Shown here in pieces: positions 1 to 8,601 of a DNA stretch of 20,457 bases. The stretch is from contig JBJFDC010000009.1 of the NCBI GenBank assembly GCA_051889215.1, forward strand, positions 1 through 20,457, in the 5' to 3' direction. Both the position numbers and the translations under genes were made by a program. The DNA is from UMGS1470 sp051889215. Lineage in GTDB: Bacteria; Bacillota; Clostridia; Christensenellales; UBA1242. Position 1 is the first letter of the stretch, and every line of letters starts with the position of its first letter. Under the pieces are notes generated by a model that saw only the letters and a list, made by a program, of their open reading frames with translations, did no database searches and had not been told where the DNA came from.

Positions 1-384
1 ATATTGAGTATATGCTTGATATCTTATGGAGTCGTAATAATAAACGTTTTGGTTTTCGCCATGACCCTTGCCCGCCCCATATGTCGATGCAAAATCTTCA
101 ACAAGTGCGCTTGCAAGGTTCTTTATGTTTTCTTCGGCAACTTCATCGTTTTCTGTTCCGCGATATCCGAGTTTAAAATTGTTTGGAACAAATTGTGCAG
201 TTTGTCCCGAGCCGCCACCCGTGCCTCCGCTTCCGCCAGTGCCGCCGCCGATATCATCAGACCAATCATTTGGGTCAACAACCGCGCAACCCGCAAAGAG
301 CAAGCAGCAAATGCTCAAAAGCAAAACCAAAATGAGCGAAAGAATTTTTGTTTTTTGATTATTTACATTACACTTTTTTTTCAT
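1..384 (-). CDS. Putative lipoprotein, 5' part only (runs off the window edge)
   Basis: Reading down from an ATG at 384 gives 128 codons open to base 1, with no stop in the window. The N-terminus is a classic lipoprotein signal: basic start (MKKK and KTK), a hydrophobic stretch at residues 14-31, then FAGC with the lipidated Cys at residue 33. A Gly/Ser-rich linker follows (about residues 46-60), as is common between the lipid anchor and an extracytoplasmic domain. The visible part of that domain (about 61-128) matches no family I recognise. The family knowledge is that such proteins are lipidated by Lgt, cut by LspA, and held on the outer face of the membrane. No strong Shine-Dalgarno sequence precedes the ATG. 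A weak TTGTTA/ATTATA promoter-like pair lies about 30-60 bp upstream. The lipoprotein call is firm; the function is unknown. Confidence 0.8.
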   Translation of the reverse strand, partial: MKKKCNVNNQKTKILSLILVLLLSICCLLFAGCAVVDPNDWSDDIGGGTGGSGGTGGGSGQTAQFVPNNFKLGYRGTENDEVAEENIKNLASALVEDFASTYGAGKGHGENQNVYYYDSIRYQAYTQY

Positions 385-642
385 ATAAATAGTTTAACAC
401 TTTTATATAATAAAAATCAAGACATAAATAACAAATTTGTTGTCATACATTGTTCCACACTTTTTTCAACAAAAAACATGGCACACCCCTGTCATTCTGA
501 AACGGGCGTGCAAAGCATATATTCTGTCATTCCGAGACGAACCTGCAAAGTGCGGCAGTCTAGGAATCTATTCTGTCATTCCGAGACGGGCGTGCAAAGT
601 GCGGCAATCTAGGAATCCAGATCGTTAGATTGCAGTGCTTCG

Positions 643-865
643 CCAGCCCGTCTCACGATGACACGGGTGGAAAGCTCACTCCGNNNNNNNNNNNNNNNNN
701 NNNNNNNNNNNNNNNNNNNNNNNNNNNNNNNNNNNNNNNNNNNNNNNNNNNNNNNNNNNNNNNNNNNNNNNNNNNNNNNNNNNCCAATCCGTCTCACGAT
801 GACACGGGTGGAAAGCTCACTCCGCCAATCCGTCTCACGATGACACGGGTGGAAAGCTCACTCCG
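643..865. repeat. 41-bp tandem repeat interrupted by assembly gap
   Basis: A 41-bp unit (CCAATCCGTCTCACGATGAC, then ACGGGTGGAAAGCTCACTCC, then G) is present at 643-683, 784-824 and 825-865. A fourth, decayed copy starts at 866. The two copies after the gap are identical to each other, and the copy before it differs only near its start. The unit carries the CCGTCTCACGATGAC arm of the palindromic family. The gap begins and ends exactly at unit boundaries, so the true copy number is unknown. Confidence 0.85.
684..783. other. Assembly gap (100 N)
   Basis: Exactly 100 Ns, the usual placeholder for unknown length, placed at a boundary of the 41-bp repeat. The real length could be zero or any number of repeat units. 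Confidence 0.95.
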
Positions 866-967
866 CCAATCCGTCTCACAATGACAAGAGCAGGTTGTCC
901 ACTTCGCTTTCCGTCTCACGATGACATTTGAGATGCGTCAACAACAACTTAACCCTCAAACAACGTT

Positions 968-2302
968 TTATTCGAGAAAATAGTTTGCAAAGTGGTCAAT
1001 ATCCCCCGCTCCCAAAACGAGAAGCATGTCGCCCTCTTTTATATCTTTTTGAATTGATGCCTTCATTTTTTTGAAACTTGAAAAATAAAGGCACTTCTTG
1101 TGTTTGGAAATTTCTTTTGAGAGAGTTCTTGCATTATATTTTTTGTCATAGTTCTCCCTTGCGGGATAGGTTCGAAATATATACAATTTGTCCGCAAGGT
1201 CAAAGCATGAAACAAACTCATTGAACAGTTTTTTTGTTCGGGAATATGTATGAGGTTGAAAAACAACAAACAATCTCCCTTTTGTGATGTCTTTTGCACT
1301 GGTCATGGTTGAAGAAATTTCTTTTGGGTGATGTGCATAATCAATCACCACTCTCACTCCCCCGCTCCAGCCAATTTCTTCAAATCTGCGTCTAACTCCT
1401 GCAAAATTTTCGAGCGCACGAACAATGATTTGATTTGATATTCCATAGTATTTTGCAACTGCAACCGCAAAAAGTGCATCAGTGACGTTGTGTTTATGAA
1501 ATACGCCAAGATGAATTCTTCCGACATATTCACCACAAAAAATTGCATCAAACCCATATTTTTTGTTCGCTTCAATTTCAATGTTATCCGCCCAGCAATA
1601 TTGAGAATTTTCGCCAATTTGGACAATTTTTTCGGTTTTTTTGCTGTTTTTTTGCAAAAAACCGTCATAAACGATGGAAAAGTCACTTTGAAATGCAAAC
1701 CTTTCAAAACTGCGTTTGAGATTTTGTTTTGTTTTGAAATAGTCCAAGTGGTCGTCATCAACATTCAGCACAACGCCGACTTCTGGATTGAGAGACAAAA
1801 AATTATCCTTATATTCGCACGCCTCGGTTATGAAATATTGTTTCTCACCAATCAAAAAGTTTGTTCCAAGATTCTTGCTCACTCCGCCGATGTGAATTGT
1901 GGGAGCAAGCCCTGCCAAACAAAAAATTTCACCAATCATTGCAGATGTCGTTGTTTTTCCGTGAGTTCCGGCAACTGCAACAACGTGTTCATGTTCTCTT
2001 GAAACAAGTCTCAACAATTCACTTCGAGAAATGATTTTGAGTCCAAGATTTTTTGCACGTGTTAGTTCTGGATTATGTTCATCAATAGCACTATTAAAAA
2101 CCACAAGTTCGCTGCCTTCAACATTTGTTTTGTTGTGCCCCAAAAACACCTTTATTCCATGGTTTTTTAACATCTTGACTTGCTCGTTTTCGGATATGTC
2201 AGACCCGCTCACATCATATCCGTTTTTTGATAAATACAACGCAAGTCCGCTCATGCTTATTCCGCCAATTCCGACAAAAAAAATTTTATGTTTTGTGTCC
2301 AT
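968..2302 (-). CDS. murC: UDP-N-acetylmuramate--L-alanine ligase (MurC)
   Basis: MurC adds L-alanine to UDP-MurNAc with ATP, the first peptide step of cytoplasmic peptidoglycan precursor synthesis. The 444-residue protein is about normal length. It shows the N-terminal nucleotide fold GIGGISMSG (11-19), the Mur-ligase P-loop GTHGKTTT (112-119), the central NVDDDHLDYF motif and the C-terminal DYAHHPKEI motif, so it should be active. I start it at 2302 (MDTKHKIFF) because the Rossmann motif follows at once. The frame stays open further upstream, but that part is antisense to the divergent gene and unlike MurC. No Shine-Dalgarno sequence precedes the ATG. A good -10 ends only 5 nt upstream, so the mRNA may be leaderless. 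No clear terminator follows; the repeat cluster lies downstream. Confidence 0.96.
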   Translation of the reverse strand: MDTKHKIFFVGIGGISMSGLALYLSKNGYDVSGSDISENEQVKMLKNHGIKVFLGHNKTNVEGSELVVFNSAIDEHNPELTRAKNLGLKIISRSELLRLVSREHEHVVAVAGTHGKTTTSAMIGEIFCLAGLAPTIHIGGVSKNLGTNFLIGEKQYFITEACEYKDNFLSLNPEVGVVLNVDDDHLDYFKTKQNLKRSFERFAFQSDFSIVYDGFLQKNSKKTEKIVQIGENSQYCWADNIEIEANKKYGFDAIFCGEYVGRIHLGVFHKHNVTDALFAVAVAKYYGISNQIIVRALENFAGVRRRFEEIGWSGGVRVVIDYAHHPKEISSTMTSAKDITKGRLFVVFQPHTYSRTKKLFNEFVSCFDLADKLYIFRTYPARENYDKKYNARTLSKEISKHKKCLYFSSFKKMKASIQKDIKEGDMLLVLGAGDIDHFANYFLE

Positions 2303-2307
2303 ATTGC

Positions 2308-2337
2308 AATATATGAACAAAACCATGTTTTTGACAA
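2308..2337 (-). promoter_or_regulatory. Probable murC promoter, possibly leaderless
   Basis: On the minus strand TTGTCA (2332-2337) is followed after 18 bp by TATATT (2308-2313), or after 17 bp by ATATAT; each box is within one or two bases of the sigma-A consensus. Only five bases separate the -10 from the murC ATG, so transcription would begin at or next to the start codon. The -35 shares its bases with a plus-strand TTGACA at 2331-2336. Confidence 0.55.
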
Positions 2338-2359
2338 GTTGATAAAGTTCAAGTTTATG
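2331..2359 (+). promoter_or_regulatory. Candidate promoter of the DUF1385-prmC/prfA operon
   Basis: A perfect TTGACA (2331-2336) is followed after 17 bp by TTTATG (2354-2359), which matches only three of six -10 positions. It points at the gene starting at 2394. The perfect -35 is the main support; the weak -10 keeps confidence low. Confidence 0.4.
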
Positions 2360-2393
2360 TTTAAAAATCAAGTTTTTTGCAACAATCATTAAT

Positions 2394-4196
2394 ATGAAAA
2401 ACCAAAAAGTCACACTTGCTTTCCCCGCTCTTTCGGGCATCGGTCTTTCGCGTGAAAACAACCGCGTTTTGTCTTTCGTTAATGGTGCGGGAGAAATCAA
2501 ACTAAATTCAACAAAAAGCAAAAAAAACATAAACAAACTGCTCACGATTCCATTTCTTCGCGGCATTATCATATTTTTTTATGGAATGTATGAATATTTT
2601 TATTTTTTGTCAGAAAGTGCCCGATTTGGCGAAGTCGAATCGCAAAAGCTTGGCATTGAGGAAAAAATCGCCAAAAAACTCGGAGTGACAACCGCTGCGA
2701 TATTTTGGTTTTTGTTTGCGGTTTTGGTCGCGTTTGCTGGAATTTTTGCTTTTAATATTGTTCCAAGTCTTGTGGTTCGTGCAACCACCAACCTAACCAC
2801 AATTCAAAAAAATGCAGTTTTGGGAACAGTTAAGGTTGCCATATTCTATGCATTTGTCGTCTCGCTCAAACTGATTCCGTCTTTTCGCGCATACTACAGA
2901 TTTAATGGCGCAATCAATGCTTGCAAAAATCTCGAAATCAACGAAAAAGGCAAAAATGCCAACACAAAAACAGCGACATCGTCTTCTCCAAATCTCACAA
3001 CAAATTTTTTGTGCTTTGTCATTTTTTGTTTCGCAATACATTTTTTTGTGGTATCATTGATTGGACTTGAAGCGAATTTCTTTTTGTTGATTTTGTTTAA
3101 CATTGGAATGCTGACGCTTGCAGCAAGCTTTAGTTATGAGTTTTTGAAGCTGTTTGAATCTCGAAAACTACTCATATCAAGAATTATTGCAATCGTTCTA
3201 TGCTTTCCAATAACAAACAAGCCAACAAGAACCGAACTTGAAGTATATCTCGGAGCAGCGGAGGAGCTGGACAACATGACAAATGACAAAACGCGCGTGA
3301 ACATTGACGGAAAAGATGAGAGCATTGCTTTGTCTTCTGTTTTGTGTGAAACAAAAAACATTTTGGCTGCTCACGACATTGACGACCCAAGCGAAGCAGA
3401 GTGGCTCGTCGCAACAGTGCTGGGCAAAAATCGCACAGAAATGAAACTCACGCCAACAATAACAAAAGACGAATTGAAAAAAATTCGAGACGTGATTAAT
3501 CTTCGCATAAAGCATATGCCTTTGTCAAAAATCTTTGGCTGGACAGAATTTTATGGAATGAAGTTTTTTGTTGACAAAAATGTCTTATCCCCTCGTCCTG
3601 AAACAGAACTCGTTTGCGAGCAAGCCATTTCAATCATCAAAAAAACCGATGCAAAAAAAGTCCTTGACCTTTGCACCGGCAGCGGTGCGATTGCAATCAC
3701 GATTGCAAAAAACACAAAAGCAAAGGTTGAAGCATTGGATATTTCTTCTTCCGCTCTCAAAGTCGCCGAAAAAAATGCCAAAAATCTTGGTGCAAAAGTC
3801 AGTTTTTTTGAAAGCAATATGTTTTCTGGGTTGAAAAAAAATTCAAAGTTTGATATCATTGTGTCAAACCCGCCATACATTGCATCAAGAGAAATTCAAC
3901 TCCTTGACGAAGAGGTCAAAAATTTTGACCCACACCTCAGTCTTGACGGAGGGGAAAACGGACTTGACTTTTATCAGATTATCGCAAATGATGCGCCGGA
4001 ATATCTCAAAAAGAATGGCGTGCTAATTTTGGAAATTGGCGAGGGACAAGCAAGTGCAGTCAAAAAACTTTTGAGCACAAATTTCAAAAATATAAAAATT
4101 TTAAAAGATTATAACAACATTCAAAGAATTGTTATTGCAACCACAAAAGGAGCGACATATGCTGGAAAAAACTCAAAAAATAAAGCAAAGATTTGA
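2394..4196 (+). CDS. prmC: Fusion protein: degenerate DUF1385 membrane domain + PrmC release-factor glutamine methyltransferase
   Basis: One 600-residue frame joins two proteins that are usually separate neighbours in Firmicutes. Residues 1-290 resemble DUF1385/YqhQ, with hydrophobic segments near 52-72, 101-128, 141-162 and 205-245. The end of this part (YEFLKLFE, then FPITNKPTRTELEVYLGAAE) is typical of that family. Its hallmark HGAEHK motif seems replaced by NGAINA at about 171-176, and the usual GGQAVMEG-like start is missing. Residues about 300-600 are PrmC, which N5-methylates the Gln of the release-factor GGQ motif using SAM: a helical N-terminal domain, the SAM motif DLCTGSGAIA (425-434) and the catalytic NPPY (492-495). 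The last 38 nt overlap prfA, the substrate gene. The start lacks a Shine-Dalgarno sequence. No break in frame is visible, so the fusion looks real unless an indel error merged two genes. Confidence 0.9.
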   Translation: MKNQKVTLAFPALSGIGLSRENNRVLSFVNGAGEIKLNSTKSKKNINKLLTIPFLRGIIIFFYGMYEYFYFLSESARFGEVESQKLGIEEKIAKKLGVTTAAIFWFLFAVLVAFAGIFAFNIVPSLVVRATTNLTTIQKNAVLGTVKVAIFYAFVVSLKLIPSFRAYYRFNGAINACKNLEINEKGKNANTKTATSSSPNLTTNFLCFVIFCFAIHFFVVSLIGLEANFFLLILFNIGMLTLAASFSYEFLKLFESRKLLISRIIAIVLCFPITNKPTRTELEVYLGAAEELDNMTNDKTRVNIDGKDESIALSSVLCETKNILAAHDIDDPSEAEWLVATVLGKNRTEMKLTPTITKDELKKIRDVINLRIKHMPLSKIFGWTEFYGMKFFVDKNVLSPRPETELVCEQAISIIKKTDAKKVLDLCTGSGAIAITIAKNTKAKVEALDISSSALKVAEKNAKNLGAKVSFFESNMFSGLKKNSKFDIIVSNPPYIASREIQLLDEEVKNFDPHLSLDGGENGLDFYQIIANDAPEYLKKNGVLILEIGEGQASAVKKLLSTNFKNIKILKDYNNIQRIVIATTKGATYAGKNSKNKAKI

Positions 4197-5226
4197 CGAA
4201 TTGACAGAATTGATTTCTCGTCCGGAAATTCTTGCCGACATGAACGAATGGAAAAAACTCGTCAAAGAACGCAGCGCGATTGAAGATATCGCAAATGCGC
4301 ATGTTGCTCTTGAAAAAGTTTTGAAAGAGAAAAGCGAATTGCAAGAGCTCATTCCGCAAGAAAGTGACCACGACATGAAAGCCATGATGGAAGAAGAACT
4401 TGAATCTCTCAAACAACAAGAAGAAAAAATTAATGATGAGATAAAAATTCTCCTCCTTCCAAAAGACGAAAACGACGACAAAAACGTCATCATGGAAATA
4501 CGAGGCGGCGCAGGCGGAGAAGAGGCGGCACTCTTTGGCATGGTTCTTCTCAACATGTATCGCAGATTCGCAGAAAGAAAGCGATGGAATTTTGAAATTT
4601 CCGAACTCAATGAGACCGACATCGGCGGAGTCAAAGAAGCGGTGTTCACAATCAGTGGGAAAGGCGCATACTCCAAACTCAAGTTTGAGAGCGGCGTCCA
4701 CAGAGTTCAGCGCGTGCCAGAAACCGAAAGTCAAGGCAGAATACATACCTCAACAACAACAGTTGCAGTCCTTCCAGAAGTTGAAGATGTTGATTTTGAA
4801 ATTTTGGACAAAGACATTCGAATTGATGTTTATCGCTCGAGCGGCGCAGGAGGACAAAAAGTCAACAAAACCGAGACCGCAATCAGAATCACACACATTC
4901 CAACAGGAATTGTCGTTGCCTGTCAAGATGAACGGAGCCAACTCAAAAACAAAGAACGTGCGTTCAGCATTCTCAAAAGCAAACTCTATGACCACTACAA
5001 AAGCATTGCAGATTCAGAATATGCAAGCAACAGAAAAAGCCAAGTCGGCACTGGCGACAGATGTGAACGAATCAGAACCTACAACTATCCACAAGGCCGC
5101 GTGACCGACCACAGAATCAATCTCACAGTCTATAACCTTGATGACTTTTTGGACGGCAACATTGAATTTATGTGTGACGAACTCAATCGCGCAGATCAAA
5201 AAGCAAAACTTGAAAGTCAAACTTGA
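4159..5226 (+). CDS. prfA: Peptide chain release factor 1
   Basis: RF1 reads UAA and UAG in the ribosomal A site and triggers release of the finished peptide. The 355-residue protein has normal length. It shows the coiled N-terminal domain (1-100), the GGAGGEEA segment (116-123), the codon-recognition loop with PET at 187-189 (the family form is P-x-T), and the catalytic GGQ at 231-233, the site that PrmC methylates. The ATG at 4159 is chosen because AAAAGGAG (4145-4152) lies 6 nt upstream and the N-terminus then aligns with the family; the frame is open about 30 nt further up. The start lies inside the prmC fusion gene in another frame, which suggests translational coupling of enzyme and substrate. 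A strong terminator follows. Confidence 0.97.
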   Translation: MLEKTQKIKQRFDELTELISRPEILADMNEWKKLVKERSAIEDIANAHVALEKVLKEKSELQELIPQESDHDMKAMMEEELESLKQQEEKINDEIKILLLPKDENDDKNVIMEIRGGAGGEEAALFGMVLLNMYRRFAERKRWNFEISELNETDIGGVKEAVFTISGKGAYSKLKFESGVHRVQRVPETESQGRIHTSTTTVAVLPEVEDVDFEILDKDIRIDVYRSSGAGGQKVNKTETAIRITHIPTGIVVACQDERSQLKNKERAFSILKSKLYDHYKSIADSEYASNRKSQVGTGDRCERIRTYNYPQGRVTDHRINLTVYNLDDFLDGNIEFMCDELNRADQKAKLESQT

Positions 5227-5241
5227 ATATAAAAACACATA

Positions 5242-5271
5242 AAAAAACACATGAAAATCATGTGTTTTTTG
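5242..5271. terminator. Rho-independent terminator between prfA and the GLUG protein gene
   Basis: AAACACATGA and TCATGTGTTT form a 10-bp stem around an AAA loop, with A-runs on the left and T-runs on the right. It can work in both directions, serving prfA (plus) and the convergent surface-protein gene (minus). Confidence 0.85.
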
Positions 5272-5283
5272 TTTGATATTGAT

Positions 5284-8200
5284 TTATTCAACCGTGATTG
5301 TCAAATCAACTGTTGTCCCATTTGTGAGAGCAAGTTGAATTTTTGCTGTCCCTGCGGCTTTGACTGTGATTTCAAGTTTTCCGTCAACGAGTGCTCCAAT
5401 TTCAACACAATCACCTTCAAGCAGTGTTGCTGTTGGCGTTTCAAATGTGTTTTCAACACCAACCTTTAGTGTGAAATTTGCAACATCGACAAAACTTGTG
5501 AATTTGATTGTCTGTCCATCGAGAGTGACGTTTGCTTCAGTTCCTTCAGCAAGCGAATATGTGATGACGGGTTCTTCAAATTCTTCGTCCATCGCTCCAC
5601 TGATATTTAGTCCAAAGAGTTTTGGTGTTTTGCCCGAGAAATCCCAAATTGTCGAATCAAATTTGCATTCCGAAGTGAAGTAGCTGACAATGCCTCCGTC
5701 GAGCAGACCATCACCAGAAACGTTTACAGATTTAAATTTCCAGCCGTCATCTTTCCATGCTTTTGCCGAGAAGACAAGTTTTTCCATTTTTTCTTCCCAC
5801 CAGCTGACGTTAATTCCATTTTTGTTGATAACGTTGTTGTTGATGGTTCCATATTTTTTGCCGCTAAGACTATTCCACCAGGAAGCAATTTCGGATCTGA
5901 TAACTCCGTCAATATCAACCCAGAAATCACCATTTGATGCGACGCCTTGATTTGTGCTTACATAACAATTTTGGATATATCCACCTTGTGGGAACTCAAC
6001 TGCGAGTCCTGCAAAGATGTTGTTTTTCTTGTCACCTTCAGCAAACTGAACTTGACTTGTTGCATTGAAATAGCAGTTTTTGATTGTTCCTTGGCAACGA
6101 TATGCGAGTCCGCCAATTTTGTTGCTTGCAAGAATGCCTGCATTTGAATAGCATTTTTCGATTGTTGAACCATAGTTGTTTCCGACAATTCCTCCAACAT
6201 AATATCCTTCAATCGTGCCATCAAAATATGAGGAAGAAATTGTTCCTTGTTTGCTTTCTCCTGCGATTCCGCCAACATAAGAAGAATAATTCTTTGCTGC
6301 TGTGACCGCTGAAAGTTCACTATAACATCTATCAACTACGCCAGAGTTGTCTCCAACAACACCACCGAGTCTGATTGAATTTCCACCGGCTTGAGTGTTT
6401 CCACCAATTTTTGCGGAAAGAATTGCGTTTGCTCCTGCTGCATTGTTTCCAACAACACCACCAACATAGCTTCCGTTTTCTGTTGAGGTTCCTTCAACAA
6501 TAACATCGGCTTTGCAGCAGTAAATTGATTTTGCGTTATATCCTGCAACACCGCCAACATACTTCGCAGATTTTCCTGTCGCACTAACTTTTGTGTCAAG
6601 TGTCACTTCTTCGGTTTGTCCGTCTGGAATTTCCGTCAGATTATCGCCAGGTTGAACAACGCAGTGTGAAACTTCGCCTCCATTATATCCAACGATTCCG
6701 CCAACATATTGACCATTTTTGATGCAAATGCTGTTAATTTCTGAATTATCCAAAACTCCGTAGTTCTTTCCAACAAGTCCACCAACAAATGTGTTTTCGT
6801 CAGAATTGATAATAATTCCATTAACAACAATGTCGGATATCATTGCTGAATTTGATGTGCAACCAAACACGCCGGCTGTTTTTTCAAAATTTCTTGTTCC
6901 ATCAGCAGAGTATGCAATGATATTTGAATTTGCAACAACAATATTTTTAAGTGTTAATTTTGCACTGTTTTGACCATATACAGCGCCGCCAAATGGTCTT
7001 TGAACATTTCCAATTGGTGTCCAACTGCCAAACGCTTCTTTTGCGTCAATTTCGATATCTTCAGTAATCACATAGGTGTAGTTTAGCACACCGCTTGTTC
7101 CATCACTCTTGCCCGCTTCCATCAATTGTCCAATGACATCGACAGCATTTGATTTATTTACTTCAGTTCCATTTCTCAAAGGTCTGATTGTTTGACCAAC
7201 ACCATCTTGAATAATGTATGGTCCCATTGCGTCTGTCTCAACCTTGCCATCAAAACTCCATGTGCCCGAGAAATCCCATGAAACAACTTTTGAATATTGA
7301 TTGGTGTATTTATAACTATTTTGGTCATCAACTTCTTGTCTTGTGAGTTTTGTTGCTTTTGTTGAATCGAGAGCATCTGAATAGAAAAGATTTCCAACAT
7401 AATCAGTTTCTGCATCTCCAGAAAGAGTGTCGTTTGCAATCAAAACATCGTTATTTATTGCATTGAACGCTTCTCCATCTTTCCCAAAACTTGAAACAAC
7501 AAGATTTGTTTGTATGAGTGAGTTATATGTGAATGTTTTTTCAGAGCCAACATTTTGTGTGAACGTTTTTGATTCGATTTCGCCAACCAAGCCACCAGCA
7601 TAATTTGGTTTGATGTCAAGATTGCCAGCGATTGTTGCACCAACTTTGCAGTTTGAAATAACACCTGAAACAAATTTTCCTGCAATTCCCCCAACAACGT
7701 TGCCAGAGTTTAGAGCAATGTTTTCAACTTGACACATTGCAATTTCATTTTCTGTCAAACTTCTTGATGCAACGCCAACAATTCCGCCAACATATGCATC
7801 AGAACTTGTGTTGTTTGATGTGATTTCGCCGCCATATACTTTGCAACGAGTGATTGCACTTTCACTATAACCAGCGATGGCACCAACGTTTTTGCCTGTC
7901 ACATTGATTTTTGGATTAACGAGTGTGACACGTTCAATTTTTGCACCACTTTCGACATATCCAAAAAGTCCAACATAATCTGACGAGCAGGTTTGGTCAA
8001 TAACGAGGTTTGATATTGTTTTTGTTCCGCCATTGAAATTTCCACTAAAATGGTTTTCACCATTTCCAATTGGATTCCAACTTTTTGCATTTCCATCGAC
8101 CCAAGTTTCCTTAAAATCAATGTTTGCAACAACTTCATAACTGTCGCTGAGTGTCCAAAGAGATTCCATGGAACCAATTCGAAGCATTTGTTCCGCATTT

Positions 8201-8568
8201 GAAATAAAATATGGATTGTCTGTTGAACCATCACCAACTCTGACAGTGAAAGTCAAGGGTTGGAAATTTGTGTTTGAAGGCGTTATGACGATTGAAGCGG
8301 CACCGCCTGCTTTTGCCTCAATTTTGTTTGAATCATTGTTAATCGAAGCAACATTTGAATTGTCACTCTTGACTTCAATTGTTGTTCTTTTGTCTTTGCG
8401 TGTGTGTTTTATAGGAAAATCAAAAGACTCCCCAACATTAAGATAAACAACGCTACCTGGTTCGATTGGATATTCAATCACTTCATTGTTCTTTGCAAAC
8501 ATATAAAAAGAAAGACCAACAAAGAGTGTTCCAATGATAACGATGCAATACATAAAAAATCTTTTCAT
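5284..8568 (-). CDS. Large surface protein with about 13 GLUG repeats and terminal Ig-like domains
   Basis: The 1094-residue protein begins MKRFFMYCIVIIGTLFVGLS, a basic start followed by one hydrophobic segment (about 4-24): either a signal peptide without an obvious cleavage site or a membrane anchor. Residues about 35-120 look like a bacterial Ig-like (BIG2) domain. The central part repeats GLUG motifs such as YVGGIVGYN, NVGAIAGYS, FVGGLVGKN and KIGGLAYRC roughly every 30-45 residues, expected to build a beta-helix. The last 90 or so residues again look Ig-like and end in LTITVE. There is no LPxTG sorting signal or SLH domain, so I cannot say how it is held at the surface. Related GLUG proteins are adhesin-like; the ligand here is unknown. 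The ATG at 8568 is set by AGGAG, 5 nt upstream, and by a consensus promoter that excludes the longer frame. It is a single-gene unit. Confidence 0.88.
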   Translation of the reverse strand: MKRFFMYCIVIIGTLFVGLSFYMFAKNNEVIEYPIEPGSVVYLNVGESFDFPIKHTRKDKRTTIEVKSDNSNVASINNDSNKIEAKAGGAASIVITPSNTNFQPLTFTVRVGDGSTDNPYFISNAEQMLRIGSMESLWTLSDSYEVVANIDFKETWVDGNAKSWNPIGNGENHFSGNFNGGTKTISNLVIDQTCSSDYVGLFGYVESGAKIERVTLVNPKINVTGKNVGAIAGYSESAITRCKVYGGEITSNNTSSDAYVGGIVGVASRSLTENEIAMCQVENIALNSGNVVGGIAGKFVSGVISNCKVGATIAGNLDIKPNYAGGLVGEIESKTFTQNVGSEKTFTYNSLIQTNLVVSSFGKDGEAFNAINNDVLIANDTLSGDAETDYVGNLFYSDALDSTKATKLTRQEVDDQNSYKYTNQYSKVVSWDFSGTWSFDGKVETDAMGPYIIQDGVGQTIRPLRNGTEVNKSNAVDVIGQLMEAGKSDGTSGVLNYTYVITEDIEIDAKEAFGSWTPIGNVQRPFGGAVYGQNSAKLTLKNIVVANSNIIAYSADGTRNFEKTAGVFGCTSNSAMISDIVVNGIIINSDENTFVGGLVGKNYGVLDNSEINSICIKNGQYVGGIVGYNGGEVSHCVVQPGDNLTEIPDGQTEEVTLDTKVSATGKSAKYVGGVAGYNAKSIYCCKADVIVEGTSTENGSYVGGVVGNNAAGANAILSAKIGGNTQAGGNSIRLGGVVGDNSGVVDRCYSELSAVTAAKNYSSYVGGIAGESKQGTISSSYFDGTIEGYYVGGIVGNNYGSTIEKCYSNAGILASNKIGGLAYRCQGTIKNCYFNATSQVQFAEGDKKNNIFAGLAVEFPQGGYIQNCYVSTNQGVASNGDFWVDIDGVIRSEIASWWNSLSGKKYGTINNNVINKNGINVSWWEEKMEKLVFSAKAWKDDGWKFKSVNVSGDGLLDGGIVSYFTSECKFDSTIWDFSGKTPKLFGLNISGAMDEEFEEPVITYSLAEGTEANVTLDGQTIKFTSFVDVANFTLKVGVENTFETPTATLLEGDCVEIGALVDGKLEITVKAAGTAKIQLALTNGTTVDLTITVE

Positions 8569-8601
8569 ATCAACTCCTAAAACCTTGCATAGTTTAATGA
8601 C

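Larger units (their letters stand above)
489..930. repeat. Cluster of interspersed palindromic repeats
   Basis: The word GTCATTCYGARACGRRC occurs three times on the plus strand, starting near 491, 524 and 575. Its complement, CCGTCTCACGATGAC, occurs at about 648, 789, 830, 871 and 911. The best element is a near-palindrome with 37-bp arms at 575-611 and 626-662, sharing GTCAT, GAGACGGGC and CAATCTA, around a 14-bp centre. The layout resembles the short non-coding palindromic elements found between genes in many bacteria. It is GC-richer than its surroundings. There is no transposase here, so if it is mobile it would have to be moved from elsewhere. Confidence 0.8.
385..967. other. Gene-free region: lipoprotein leader plus palindromic repeat cluster
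   Basis: No credible gene lies here. Open frames that cross it are made of repeat sequence and gap Ns. It holds the AT-rich upstream region of the lipoprotein gene (385-480), a cluster of palindromic repeats (about 489-930) and a 100-N gap. No hairpin followed by a T-tract was found directly downstream of murC, so the palindromes may be what stops transcription there; this is inference. Confidence 0.7.

Noticed and set aside
4..612. Plus-strand open frame of 202 codons
   Set aside because: It is antisense to the lipoprotein gene and then runs into the palindromic repeats; the minus-strand reading has a clear signal peptide and lipobox.
480..930. Possible CRISPR array
   Set aside because: The repeats are contiguous 41-bp tandem units or palindrome arms, without unique spacers of constant length, and no cas gene is near.
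2303..2572. N-terminal extension of MurC (about 90 codons)
   Set aside because: It overlaps the divergent prmC fusion gene and its promoter and has no MurC-like sequence; the Rossmann motif starts right after the ATG at 2302.
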